Shown: one piece after another, positions 13,532-26,575 of the stretch
How positions within the stretch are numbered: the first letter of the stretch is position 1
Layout of the letters: the number at the start of each line of letters is the position of its first letter
Assembly: GCA_016946835.1 (NCBI GenBank)
Contig: JACVTC010000033.1
Location: forward strand, 910,001 to 974,000
Length of the DNA stretch: 64,000 nt
Direction: 5' to 3'
Origin: Neocallimastix lanati (nom. inval.)
Taxonomy: Eukaryota; Neocallimastigomycota; Neocallimastigomycetes; Neocallimastigales; Neocallimastigaceae
Program-made: the position numbers and the translations under genes
The notes under the pieces: generated by a model
Database searches by the model: none
Seen by the model: the letters and a program-made list of their open reading frames with translations, nothing else
What the model was told of the DNA's origin: nothing

Positions 13532-13573
13532 TATTAATAGGATAATAGACCATAAACTTAATTATATATACAT

Positions 13574-13605
<32 letters not shown>

Positions 13606-13917
13606 CATACATTGTAAAGATTCATTTTATAATTAATATTTATTTATATTATATAATAATAATTAATAACTTAATTATGGTTTAATTAAATTTTCGTTAG
13701 TACTTTTAAAAATATAAATTTATTAATATATATTAATTGAAATACTTTACAATAGTACTAATATATTTCATAAATTGATACAAATTTAAAGTTCCTTTTT
13801 TATTATTTATACATAATTTTATGATTCTAAAAAAACATATATATATTTTGGCCTTTTTCTTTTTTGATTTATTATTATTATTATTATTTTGAGATTGTGT
13901 ATTGATCTTTAATTTTG
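11517..13917. other. Intergenic, no gene recognised
   Basis: A/T-rich with short poly(A) and TA runs. A + strand frame at 11728-11982 (84 codons, hydrophobic start, then a more ordinary polar end) is the only candidate. I found no homology, no flanking splice sites and no composition shift strong enough to call it a gene. Confidence 0.5.
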
Positions 13918-15917
13918 TTATATTTTAGCTTGATTAGATAAATCAAATTCTTTTAATGCTGGTCTATTCTGTATTAATACTGTTTCTTCTAAAATCTTTT
14001 TTCTTATTTCATCAATATTTATTTCATTATCTTCTAATTCTTTTTTATTAATTAATGATTCAAAGAATAATATCTTTTCAGAATATTCTGGAAGTTCATA
14101 TATATTAACTTTTTCCTTGTGTATTTTATAATTGAGACAACTGATCTCAGAAGTAATATCAGAATAACCAATTGATGATGATGATGATGATGATGATGAA
14201 ATAGTACTCTTACTATCACTTGTACAATTACTAGTATTATTATCTGAACTCTCACTAACAATCTCAATTATATAATCACTAACAGTTATATCTGAATCGT
14301 CTTCATTACTACTATTACTACTCTTATTGTTATCACGTTTAATAATTTTCTTTTTTTGGTTTTTATTATTTATTTTTGTATTTTTTAGTGAAACATTAAT
14401 ATTATTTTTCGAACCAATTTTTCTTATAATAAATATTAAATTATTTAATACCAATTTAACATTATTATTATAATATATTTAGTATATACATATATTACAT
14501 TTTTTAAAAAAAAAAAAAAATAATAAAAACAAAAATAAAAAAAAAAAAAAAGTTTAAGTAAATAATTATTAATTAATAAAAATATATAATTATTATATTT
14601 ATTAATATTTTTGGTAATAAAAATTATAATAAGTTTTTAATTAACATATACTTTGTTGTTGAAATTTGTTTTTTATTTGAACTTTGTTGATTGTTTATAG
14701 TTTTAGTAGTTGTTTTTTTACTTTTCTTTTTTATACTATTTTTATTACTTTTTGTTGAATTATTAGTGGAATGATTTGGTGGTGGATATTTTGAAATACT
14801 TTTCAGCAATCTTTCATATTCTTTATTTTCTTTTAAAAATTTATCTCTTCCATATTGTGATTCTTTTGTCACAAATAATAATTTTTTTAAAATTTTCTTT
14901 TTATTTTTTAGTTTATTTATTTATTTATTTATATATTTATATATTTATTCATTATTATAATTTTATAAAATTAATTAATTATTTAATTTATTATTATTAT
15001 TATTATTATTTCAAAATATATATATTATTATTATTAATTATAATTTCTTAAGAATTTATATATTCATCTTTATATACATATATATTAATTTATTACTTCA
15101 TTATCTTTATCTAATTGTTCTTTTTTATAATGTTCCTGGACAGCCTTATTTAAATTATATTGATACTGATTTAAAATTATTACATCCTTTCAAATAATTA
15201 AATAATATATATATATATATATATTAAAATTAAAATATTGTTAATTCAATACATGATATAATTGCTAATGAATCTTTTTTTATTTTTGTATATTTATACG
15301 ATATTTACTTTTTTATTTTTACTATCTTTTTTTAATTTTTTTTCTACAATTCAAAAAATATATATAATATTAATATATATATATTATTTATGATAACTTA
15401 ATTACATGAGAACATTATAGTTTCAAAATAATAACCTCTTTTTTTCAGTTGCTCTTGATGCTTATACACAAAAGGAGATGAATCATCTATAACATCATAT
15501 ATATATATATATATATATATATTTTGAATTATTATTTAATTTAAAATTTTTAAATTGTACTCATAACGTATCAATAAATGTGTAAATGAATATTATGAAT
15601 AAATGTTATTTTTATTTACCCACTCTACACTAATTAATATTTATAAAATATGAAAGTAATATATGAAGAAAACAATGTTATATATGAATTTATTTTTATT
15701 ACTAAAATAGTAATATTATTTGTATTATTATTACTTTTAAATTATACTATTATTTATTTATTGAATGATTGTTTGATTGATTTACCTTAGTATTTATAAT
15801 TCTATTAACATAACATTTATAATCAGCTTTATCCCATTTTTGTTTAAGATATACATTTGTACATGGATCAAGACTTTGATATGCTTTATAATGAATATTA
15901 TATGGACAATCAACCAT
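13918..15917 (-). CDS. CFAP97-domain (CFAP97D1-like) flagellar protein, 7 exons with a 10-nt microexon
   Basis: Exons on the - strand: 15786-15917, 15620-15629, 15436-15486, 15309-15343, 15097-15186, 14652-14896, 13918-14422. The sum is 1068 nt, a protein of 355 residues with every junction in phase. The start ATG is at 15915-15917 (M-V-D-C-P-Y-N-I-H-Y). From memory, the first ~150 residues resemble animal CFAP97D1: the N-R-I-x-x-x-K-x-x-V-D block followed by a basic helix, then a D-x-D-N-E-K-I-L-K-K-L helix and Y-G-R-D-K-F-L-K-E-N-K-E-Y, matching that family's EN..IL..L and Y.RR....W.NS elements. The second half is Lys/Asn/Ser-rich, contains a run of nine Ser residues and ends in an acidic helical segment. 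CFAP97 proteins belong to cilia and sperm flagella, which fits a fungus with flagellate zoospores. The family call is inference; the exon structure is seen directly. The third intron has an unusual GTTATT donor. Confidence 0.65.
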
Positions 15918-18118
15918 TTTTTTTTTATTCTTTCACCTATTTTTTCTTTTATTCTTTATATAATTAATAAAGGCTTAAAAAATTTTTCTAAATAAAATAT
16001 TTTTATATTATGATTAGTACTTTTACTATTTAAAATATAATTTAATTAATAATTATAATTTTAATTAATCATTATTACGATTTTTCTATATTTATATATA
16101 TAACAAAATAAAAGGTAAATTCAATATTAAAATTAAAATTTTCAATATATAACACTTTTTTTTAAATAAAATAAATAAAAATAAAAATAAAAATAAAAAT
16201 AATAAAAAAAATAATATACATTAAAAATTTTTAAATTATAATTAATTCATTATATACAACATATTTTAGGATAGAAATTTTTATATTATTAGAAACAATT
16301 AATATCTAAATCTCAAGATATTTATTAAACATATTAAATTTAGATAAAAATAATGTTTTAATTAATATATAAATTTTAATATTTATATAATAATTTTCTA
16401 AATTTTTTTTTTTTTTTTTTTGTATTATTCTAGATAAATTTTTTTTTTATAAAAATAGAATTTTATTGAAGATTCACTGATTCATTAGAAAAAAAAAATT
16501 TTTTCAAAAGATTTTAATTATTAATTAATTAATTAATTATATGATTTATTATAAGATAAAGTTTATTTTAACTTTATGCCATGAGTTTAAACTTTGGAAG
16601 TAAATTTTAAAAATAAAAAAAATTTAAAAAAAATAAAAAAAAAAATAATAATAATAAAATAAAATAAAATAAAATAAAAATTATAATATAAATAATATTA
16701 AAATAATAATAATAATAATGAATATTTAAAAAAAAAAATTTTTTTTGTACTTCAGTATCATATATTAATAAATTTTTTTATTATGTATATAATTTTTCTT
16801 TTATATTTTTTTAAATTTGAAAATAAATTTTATTATTATTTTTTTTTTTTAAAAAAAAAGAAGAAAGCTAATTTACATAATTTTTCATTAAATTTAAAAA
16901 TTGTAATATAAGAAGTAGCTTTTTTTATTTAAATTTAAATTATTTATCATTAATGAAAATCGAAAATAAAAATATATATATGTATATTTATATACATAAT
17001 AAAATAAAATTAAAGTTGTACCACCGTATTTTAGTACTTCTTATTACAATTACCTCAATATTTTTTGTTTTCTATTTTAAATTAAATACTTTAAATAAAA
17101 GGTCATTATTTCATTTTATATATATTAAAAAAAAAGGATTTTTTTTTATTTATTATATTTTCTCTTTTCTTTTCTTTTTTTTATATTGTTAAAATACTAT
17201 TTAAAAATTTAATAATAAAGAGAAAGAATTCAACCAAGAATTTATATATAACTATTTTATATATATTCACAAAAATTTTTTGGTAATAATATATCATTAA
17301 CACATTAAACTATCTCAATTATTAATACATATATTTAATATGTTATATATTAGTACAAAAAGTGACTTTACATTACTTTATATCCATTGTAATAAATAAC
17401 ATAGTATATAAAAGGAAAAATAAATATATAAAATTTTATCTCATATTAATTATTTATAATTATATCTAATAAATATAAAATTAATAGACTTTTTTAAATT
17501 TATTATTAATAAAAAAAATTATTAAATAATTTTTTTTAATAACATATAATAACAATATTTTAATAATATTTATTAAATAAAATAAATAAATAACAAAGTA
17601 TGTATTTTTTTATATAATAAATCAATCATTTTTTTTTCTTTAAGATTTTACAATTATTTTTTAAAAAAAAAGAAATACATTACTAATAAAAAATGATAGT
17701 ATATATTTTATTAAAGAATTAAAAATATTTGTTTAAAATAATAATAATATATACTCTCCATTAATCATTTCAAATTTGATATTCATACATTTAAATATAA
17801 CTAAATCACATATTTAATAATATATGATTTAGTTATATAATTTTTTCCTTACTAATATTATTTTATTTAATAAAAATAACATATATTTAATTGTATGGAT
17901 ATCGCATCATCAATTATAATAATAAATCTTTAAAATATAAAAAATAAAAAAAAAATTTTTTTTCTTTTTTTTAACATAGTAATATGTATATAATATCTTT
18001 TTTTATATATATATATATACTAATATAAAAATGAATAAATGAAATTTGAAATTCAATTAATTTTTTTTTTTTTTTAAATATTTGTTTGTAATAATATAGT
18101 ATTTATATATATATATAT
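15918..18118. other. Intergenic, upstream of the CFAP97-like gene and the copia element
   Basis: A/T-rich simple sequence with short TTAA and TAAAA repeats. A frame at 16953-17192 encodes a Lys-rich start and one hydrophobic stretch. I see no support beyond its being open and leave it uncalled. Confidence 0.55.
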
Positions 18119-18366
18119 TGTTAAAATATGAAGTTAATTAAATATGTTTAAAATTATATTAATGATATTATTTCATTATTTGTAAATTAACCTCGTTTTT
18201 GAAATAGATTATTTTACTCTTTGTTTAAATAATTAAATAATTTCATTGTATTATTAACAAGTCACAACTAGTATAAATTAGATAAATTTTGTCAAAGCAT
18301 TTTAATCTTTGTAATTACAAAAAATCATTATAATATATTAATAAACTTTAAATATTAAAATAAAGA
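18119..18366 (+). repeat. 5' LTR of the copia element
   Basis: Starts TGTTAAAATATGAAG and shares long blocks with the repeat at 22031-22270, for example TTTCATTGTATTATTAACAA and TTTTAATCTTTGTAATTAC. The right boundary is uncertain by a few bases. No confident target-site duplication can be read because both flanks are A/T-rich. Confidence 0.85.
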
Positions 18367-21300
18367 CTGTTAGATTAAGAGCCTCAACTCTATAAAAAAA
18401 AAATTTCTACAGACTTGTTACAAGAAATTAAATTGCAATAAGGATAGCTTTGAAGAATGGGAATTCTATATTGGAAATATTATCAAAACCAAGAAACTCC
18501 AAAAATTCATAAAGGAAAGAAGGACGAAATCGGTGAAATTTAGAAAAAACTTGAGGACAGAAATAAAATTCAAAATAAGGATACGAAAATTCTCGAGGAA
18601 ATCAAGGACCTTAAAACAAAAATTGAAGATGAAGAAACAAAAGACTCTCCTGCGTGTACAATTATCTGTGCTAATATCTCAAAGAGAACTCTTGAGATTA
18701 TTAAGGGACAAGATACTTCTCTTAAAATTAAGGAAAAGCTATAAAACTCTATATAGAAAGAAGAAATATTCTGATATTCAATATTCAATGAAGAAAATTT
18801 ACTTAATAAAGGCCAAGAATCTCTCAGATTATAAGGATATCATAAATCAAATTAAATAAATATTTGACATAATGACAAGAAATAATGCAAACCTTGGAGA
18901 TTTTGAAAAAATCCATGTATTATATTTATCTTTTCCTAAATTTTTAAAAGATCAGATTCATCTTGATGGAATAGAAACTGGTAATGAATTCTTAACAGCC
19001 GCAATTAATAAAATTAATTTTTAAATTTATCTTCAAAGTACTATTGATTATAACAAAAAGTCTTAGGAACAACGATGACCCAAAGGATCTAAATCTTGTT
19101 GAAAAGGATAAATGAGGAATTAATTTTTTCAAAATCCAACAGACATTCGATTAAAAGGTTTAATTTAATAATTGACGATAGTATTTATAATGGATTAAGT
19201 AAGAAAATCCAAAATCAATCAAATAAAGGTGAAAATAAGTCATCCTGTCAAAAAAAAATGGAGAAAATATAAAAGAAATAATAATAAAAGAAATAATAAT
19301 AAAAAGAAATAATAATAAAAAGAAATAATAATAAAAGCAAGAGGAAATCTCTCAACCATATAGAATATAAAGAAAATTCATCTGAAAGTTTCTTTTGAAG
19401 AGCCGAAAGCTATGTATTATAAAAGTTTTGACATCATCGAAACAATAGGAAAATCGGATGAACCTTCATGAAAATCAAACATATGGTCAATGGAGAGAGT
19501 TGTTATCACACTAAAATGTACTAACAACTCTCTCTGTAAGTTTGAAGGTATTGTCACATTTGAGAGAGTAGTATAAATGGTTTTGACATCAAATTAGAAA
19601 ATGTCTTATACTCGAAAGATATCAATGAAAATCTATTAAGTGGAATTAAACTTACAAAAAAATGGTAAAAACTCCAAAAATGTCAAGATTGAAAAAGTGT
19701 AAAATTAAATCGTTAAACCACATAATAAAGAAACATCAAAAAGCTACTCTTACTATTGAAGTAGCACACTCTGATGTTATAGGACCTCTACATAGATCGT
19801 TCAATGGAAAAAAGATATATTTTTACTTTTATTGATGAATTTATAAAAAAGGGCTTGACCGTTATACTTAGAGAATAAATATGATATTCCAAAAACAATT
19901 ATTAATTTTTTTTTTACTTATGTAAACAATCAATTAATAAAAAAAATTAAAAATTGCATTCTGATCACGATTCAAAATATGATAATAAGAAAGTCTTAAA
20001 CTAGATAACAAAGAAAACAGAATTATAAAAACATTTTCTCCTCGGTAAAATCCACAAAACAATGGTGTAATGGAACGTTTTAGTAATACATTAATTAATC
20101 TCGCTAAAATGTTGCTTTAATGGAGAAAATATTTACAGATTTTTGGGATTATACTGTAAAATAAACAAACTTATTGTACAACATAACATCCGATAAAGGA
20201 ATTAACAATAAAATTCCAAATGAAATTTGTTATAATAAAAATTTTGACAAAAAAATACTTAAAGGTATTTTGGCTTTATCACATATTATAAGTATTTTTC
20301 TCAAAATAAAAATAAATTTAAAACTAACGTCATATTAAAGATACTTTTGTTGATTTTAATTTGGAATCAAATTGTTATTTGATTATGGACAACAAAGAAT
20401 TTAACGTTCATTTAGTTTAGAGAAGTTTGCTTTTAAAGAACCAATTAAAAGAACAGGAAGTCCTATACTTTTTGAAGAATATAAAAAATAGAAGATTACA
20501 TTAAACGACATTGAAATCCTTTGTTAAATGTATTATAATTGATATTCTACTTACATATAAACATACAATTAATTACAATTATCAAAATAATTTTGGATAA
20601 AAGCAATTAATTTTGAACGTAATAATTTCTATGATAGTGAGATAATGAATAACCTTTATTAAACATTTACCTGATGGAAAAACTCCTATTTCTAATAAAT
20701 AAATATTTACTATTAAAAGAAAAGATAAATTTGGAAATATTTGTATGCACATAGCTCGTCATGTAGAGATTGGTTCACTCAGAAGAAAGGCATAGATTTT
20801 GAATTAACTTTCTCTCCCACTTTAAATTTAGATAGTATAAAATTTATTATTGATATCGCTTCTAAGTTCCATTGGAATATTATGCAGTTTCATATAAAAG
20901 CTGCATTCCTAAATTATCCTCTTGATAAAGAAATATGCATAAATATACCTCTAGGAGATATGAATTTTGGAAAAGGTTATTGGCATCTTAATAAAGCTCT
21001 TTTATGGACTTAAGCAGTCTGGCCACCAGTGAGATTTACTTTTTTCTAATTTTCTTAAAAATAACAACTTCATTCAATTAATTTCAGAAGCATATACATA
21101 GACTATTTATTAATAACTGGAATTGATAAGTATACCAATAACATTATAATAAAAATAAAGAATTCATTTAAAATTTCAAATCGCAATAATGCAGATTATA
21201 TATAAGGAATTAACATTCAAAGAAATAATTTTCTATATTTAATTAAGCAGACACAACTTATTAATAATATTTAAGAAAAATTGAAAATCACAAATATAAG

Positions 21301-22030
21301 AAAATTGAATACGCCATGTACTAGCAACTATTCAATTATTGAAAATAATAATAATAAACCTTTTGATAAGACAACTTACAATTTGTTGTAAATTCTAAGT
21401 GCAGTAGGATCACTAATCTAGGCTAGATATTTCATTTGCTGTTAGCAAGGTATCAAGATGTGTTGAAAATCCAACTTTAGAGGATTGGAGAAAGGTAATA
21501 AATATTCTAAAGTATTTTAATTTAACTAAAAATTATAAAATAACATATAAAGGACAAAGGAAATTAATAGCTTATAGTAACTATGACTTTGCTGATGATC
21601 CAACAGACAGAAAAACTACTTCTGGATATATATAGTGCTAATGGAAAAGGACCATATATCTTGGCAATCTAAAAAGCAATCAATAGTTGCCACTTCAACA
21701 GCTGAAGCAAAATATATTGTAATGACAGAATGTATTAAAAAAGGATTAAATAATAAAAAATATTTTAATAGAACTTTCTAACTATATTAAACCAATAAAA
21801 ATTTTAAGAAATAATATAGAAAGTAAAACTACTATTGAAAATGGAGAATTCAACAATATATTAAGATATGTAGATAAAGAAATAATATAAAAATTAAAAA
21901 AGTTACTCAAGAATATATTAATACTGAATTTATGTTGGCAGACCCACTAACAAAAGATTTTAATGGACCAAAAATGACTGCTTTTACAGACAAAATATTT
22001 GATAAGAAAATATTCTGGTTTAAGAGGGAA

Positions 22031-22270
22031 TGTTAGAATATGAAGTTAACTAAAATATTTAAAAATTATATTAATTATATTATTTCATTATTTTTAAATT
22101 AATCTCGTTATAATTGAAATACATTATTTTATTCTTTATTTATATAATTTCATTGTATTATTAACAAGACACAATTAGTAAAAATAAGATAAGTTTTGTT
22201 AAAAATTTTAATCTTTGTAATTACCTAAAATCATTATTAAATATAATAAACTTAAAATATCAAAATAAAT
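22031..22270 (+). repeat. 3' LTR of the copia element
   Basis: Starts TGTTAGAATATGAAG immediately after the purine tract. It aligns along its length to the 5' LTR with scattered substitutions and small length differences. Its end merges into an (ATTT)n repeat. Confidence 0.85.
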
Positions 22271-22274
22271 ATAT

Positions 22275-22336
<62 letters not shown>
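22264..22336. repeat. (ATTT)n microsatellite after the 3' LTR
   Basis: About 18 tandem TTTA units directly following the LTR end. The repeat may have been the target or may have expanded after insertion. Confidence 0.9.
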
Positions 22337-22339
<3 letters not shown>

Positions 22340-25300
22340 AAAATTTATAATGTTCAAAAATTTAATATGCATTGACTCATCATGAGACTTTCAATAATAA
22401 AATAATAATAATAATAAAATACCAATAATTCACTTAATGTATTTTCATTAAATGAAGATAAAATGAATAAATCTTATATACCTATTTATTTTTTTTAACT
22501 CATATATTAATCAACTATTAATATTTATTAATAAAAACATATTTTTTATAATCAAAATAATAATATATTTTTCTTTAAAAATTATTCAATTATATAATGA
22601 AAAAAAGATCTTGATCATAATATTTAAAAAAAAAAAAAAAAAAAGCTTTTTATCTAAATTTTAATGTCGATTAAAACATTTAATAATTAATATTTTTTTA
22701 GATGTTAACAAATATAATACACTTTCGTTATTATGATTATTAATAAATAAAATAAATAAAAAAATAATGAATAAAATATAAAAAAAAAAAAAAAGAAAAA
22801 GAAAGTACAAAATTGATATTTTTTTTTTAATTAACTTTAAATCACTTTTTTTTTTTTTGAACTTACTAAAAATAGTATAAATTTAAATTTTTTTATTTTT
22901 TTTATTTTTTTTTTTTAAATGTCAAAAAATCAAATAATATAAAAAATTAAATTTATGTTTTGATTAATTTAATGAATAAATTAAATTTTATATTGGAACA
23001 TATAATGAGTTATACTCTAATATATGATTGAATATTTAAAAAACAAATAGATAAAAGAAGAATCTGATATAAGATTTTTTTTTAAAATGTCAAAAAAAAT
23101 TATTACAAATTCATCATCAATATTTTAAAAATAATGGTGAATATATTTACAAATGAAAAATGGATAATTAACAAATTATAATTTAACTAATAGTTGAATG
23201 AATAATAATATAAATCAAACCTTATATTGGAAATATCAATTTTAAATATTTATATACTCTTGTAATCAATAAAAAAAAAAGGAAATAAACTATAAATAAA
23301 TAATACGTTAATGTAAAGAAATATATGAATAATATTTAATTAATTATAATATATACTAATTACAAATACTATAATTTTTTTTTTATTTTAAAAGAAATGA
23401 TTAAAATAAATTCAATTTTAAATATTAATAAGATCTAAAATTTTTTAAATTTATATGTAAAATTCTAACATCTATTGAATTCATTTTTTTTTCTTTATTT
23501 AAAATAATAATTACATCAAGTTAATAAAAAATGAATATATAAAATAAATAATTTATTAAAAATAAAAATAATTAAATACTAAATATTTATATAATTACGT
23601 TTTGAAGAATAGTAAATAAATACAAAATATGATGGAGATGATGTATATTTTTATCCAATAGTAATATATAAATATATAGATAATGACATGAGAAATATAA
23701 TGACTTTTTGTTCATTATTTTATATATAGGAAAAAAAAATTACATATAGTATTATTAATTTTAATAATATAGTTTTTTTAAAAAAAATTATACCATATTA
23801 TTACAAAAATATGTATTAATTAAATATTTTTACTCATAATCGATTTTATATTCTTTTATGTATATATAAAATTACAATATATACAATAATGAAAAAAAAA
23901 TTTTTTTATCATTATAACATATTACATATTATCATATTAAAAACATTTAACAATAGAATTATAAAATTTATTAAATTCATGAGATGATATGACAAAGAAA
24001 AAAAATTTTTTTTTTTTTATTTTTTTTTTTTTTTTTTTTTTTTTTGGATACAGAACTAATGCAATGAAATGGAAATATTATATAATGATAATAATTATTA
24101 TATTATATAAAAAAAAATGATATAATTATATAAAAATAAAATAAAATAATAATATAATTAATTAAAAATCGCGTGACTTACACATATAGTGTTTTTAGCA
24201 TACATTTGGTATAGAATGCATATAATTTAAAACCCTAAAAAAACAGAAAATATTGAATGAAATTCATTAAAGATAAATAACTCATTAATTATTATTATGT
24301 ACTATTACTATTACTCTTACATTGATATATATACTATATCACTCTCTATTTTAACTGTCAAAAAGAAAATATATAATAAATAGTTTAAAATCAAATCTTC
24401 AAATTTCCAATATTCAATCATATTATTTAAAATTTTCCAATATTTAAAACATTTTACCTTTGAAAAGTATTTTATTTTATATATAATAATATTTAACTAG
24501 TTTTATTATATTTATTTATATATTAATATATTGATATATTTATATATTTAAATTATTAATCTATATAAGAAATATAAATAAATATAAAACCTTATCTATT
24601 AATATATTTAAATTAGAATTTATTATAAAATATATTATATGCTATTTGAATATATAATACAATTTATATTATTTTTAAATTAAAGGTTAGGCTATATTAA
24701 TTTAATACTACTTTTTGTTGAAATAAAGTTTTTTTTTTTTTTTTTTTAATACCTAGTTAAAAAATATATATATAAAAACACATTGATGGAAAAATATAAA
24801 ATGACATGATTATAATAATAATAAATCTTAATAAATATAAAATATAATTAAAAATATTTTATTTTATACTATGATTTTTTGATGATATTAAATATAATAA
24901 GAAAGTAAAAAAAAAAAAAAATACTGGTTATAACAAGAAAAAAGAAATTGTAAATTTGTATAAATTTTTTATATTTAAAAGATATAATATTAAATCATAA
25001 TAAATAGTATTATTCTATATTATAAAATTATTATAAATTGTTTATAATATATATATATATATTTTTTTTTTTTCATTTTTTTTATTATGCTATTAAATTA
25101 TTATTTATCATTAATTATTCTTCTATTCTTCTTTCATTTATTATTTAATAATTTTATTAATTATATTATCTGTTAATTTTTTTATTGTTTTATTATTTTA
25201 TTTATTCTATATATTATTATTTATCTATTTATTTTTACAGTACTATTAAATATTATTTAAAATTTATAATAAAAAATTAATAGTTTAGTATATATTAATA

Positions 25301-25436
25301 TTTTTGCTTTTTAAAATTCTTAAAAATATTTTTATATATAATAAAAATTAAAATTTATAATAAATCTTGAATAATTGTTTACATAAAAATAAATTTTTTT
25401 TATATTTATATTTATATTTTTTATTTTTACCTTTTA

Positions 25437-25492
<56 letters not shown>

Positions 25493-26404
25493 TTTTTTAA
25501 AAAAAATCAAAAATTAATAGGAAATATTTTTTTCATCAAATGTTAATATATAATGGAAATAAATGAAAGAATTGTAGCAAATTTGATATGTTAAATGAAA
25601 TGAAAGATATAGAATTTAAATAAATACAGATATTTTTATAATAATTATAATAATAATAATAAAGGAAATATTATCAAGATATTTATTTATTTATTGTTTT
25701 TCAAACCTAAAGAATTAAAAAGATAAAACAACAAAACATTTAATAAAGAAAGAAACAAAAAGAAATAAGAAAAATATTTGTTAAATATATATATATATAT
25801 ATTTAAAAAAAAAAAAAAAAAAAAATTATAGAAAAAAATAATTAAATTATAAAAACTATCTTTATTTTATTACAAATTTTTTTGTAAAAACTAATTAAAA
25901 AAAAAAAAAAAAAACAGCAAAATATAATATATAACTTTATGAAGTTTAATATGAGATTTTAATATGTTATTATATCTTGCTATATTATATTTATTAAAAA
26001 ATTAAAAAAATAATTCTTTAGTAATATTAGAATATATATATATATTTATTTTTACATTATAAATTTTATTTTAGTTTTTTTTTTTTTTCTCTAGATTATT
26101 ATTATTAATTATTCTTCAGTTACTTGAAATATATTAATTATTCGTTTTTAAAGTTAAACAATATAAATACAATAGAGTACTATAGAAGATAATATTTAAA
26201 ATTTTACATTTTTTTTTTTTTCTTTTTTTTTTTTTAAAGATATATCTAGTGTATTAATCATCACATATATATTAGGAAATACATATTAAAGTAAAATTTA
26301 TTAGATTTTTTTTTTTTTTTTTTTTTTTTTATACAAATATATATATAAATTAGATTTATTATAGAAAAGAAACAAAATTAATTAATTAATTAATTAATTA
26401 ATAA
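22337..26404. other. Gene-free A/T-rich region, about 4 kb
   Basis: No coding-like stretch found on either strand. It holds a 52-base T run at 25439-25490, shorter A/T runs, and one small patch of higher G+C at about 24165-24250 with a CGCGTGAC string that matches nothing I know. Confidence 0.65.
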
Positions 26405-26524
26405 ATAAATAAATAAATTAAAAACAAACAAACAAACAAACAAATAAATAAACAAAACAAAAGAACAAAAAAACAAAAAAACAAAAAACAAGAAACAAAA
26501 AACAAAAAACAAAAAAAAAAACAG
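26405..26524 (+). promoter_or_regulatory. A-rich (CAAA)n leader upstream of the sphingomyelin-synthase-like gene
   Basis: About 120 bases made almost only of A with regularly spaced C (CAAA, CAAAAA, CAAAAAA units), ending about 50 bases before the start codon. It is likely the 5' untranslated leader or core promoter. Unstructured A-rich leaders are typical of highly AT-biased fungal genomes. The role is inferred. Confidence 0.45.
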
Positions 26525-26575
26525 TATAAGAGAAAAAAGATAATATACATATTTTAAATTTTCATAAATATAAAA

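Larger units (their letters stand above)
18119..22270 (+). mobile_element. Decayed Ty1/copia-type LTR retrotransposon with both LTRs
   Basis: An old element of about 4.15 kb. The two ends are direct repeats of about 240-250 bases (18119 to about 18366, and 22031 to about 22270), both starting TGTTA-A/G-AATATGAAGTTAA. By eye they differ at roughly 15-20% of sites, so the insertion is old. A purine-rich tract (AAGAGGGAA) sits directly before the 3' LTR. Between them, in copia order, are remnants of a gag-like charged coiled-coil region (about 18400-19050), an integrase core (about 19740-20200), reverse transcriptase (about 20740-21250) and RNase H (about 21560-21960, with the copia STAEA motif). 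The coding region is broken in many places (well over ten), so it is a fossil. An (ATTT)n tract abuts the 3' LTR. Confidence 0.9.

Noticed and set aside
15097-15186. Reading on through a TAA just past this exon, making two separate small genes at 13918-14872 and 15093-15917
   Set aside because: A GTAATA donor precedes the stop, and splicing to 14896 joins the two parts in frame and replaces an unlikely GTG start at 14872.
16953-17192. Possible small membrane protein on +
   Set aside because: One hydrophobic stretch in an AT-rich frame is common here; no other support.
18533-18859. Lys/Arg-rich open frames on both strands near the start of the copia element
   Set aside because: Alternative frames over the element's gag-like region; not host genes.
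24165-24250. Patch with CGCGTGAC and AACCCTAA strings
   Set aside because: Considered as a regulatory site or telomere-like repeat, but the unit occurs once and nothing nearby supports either.
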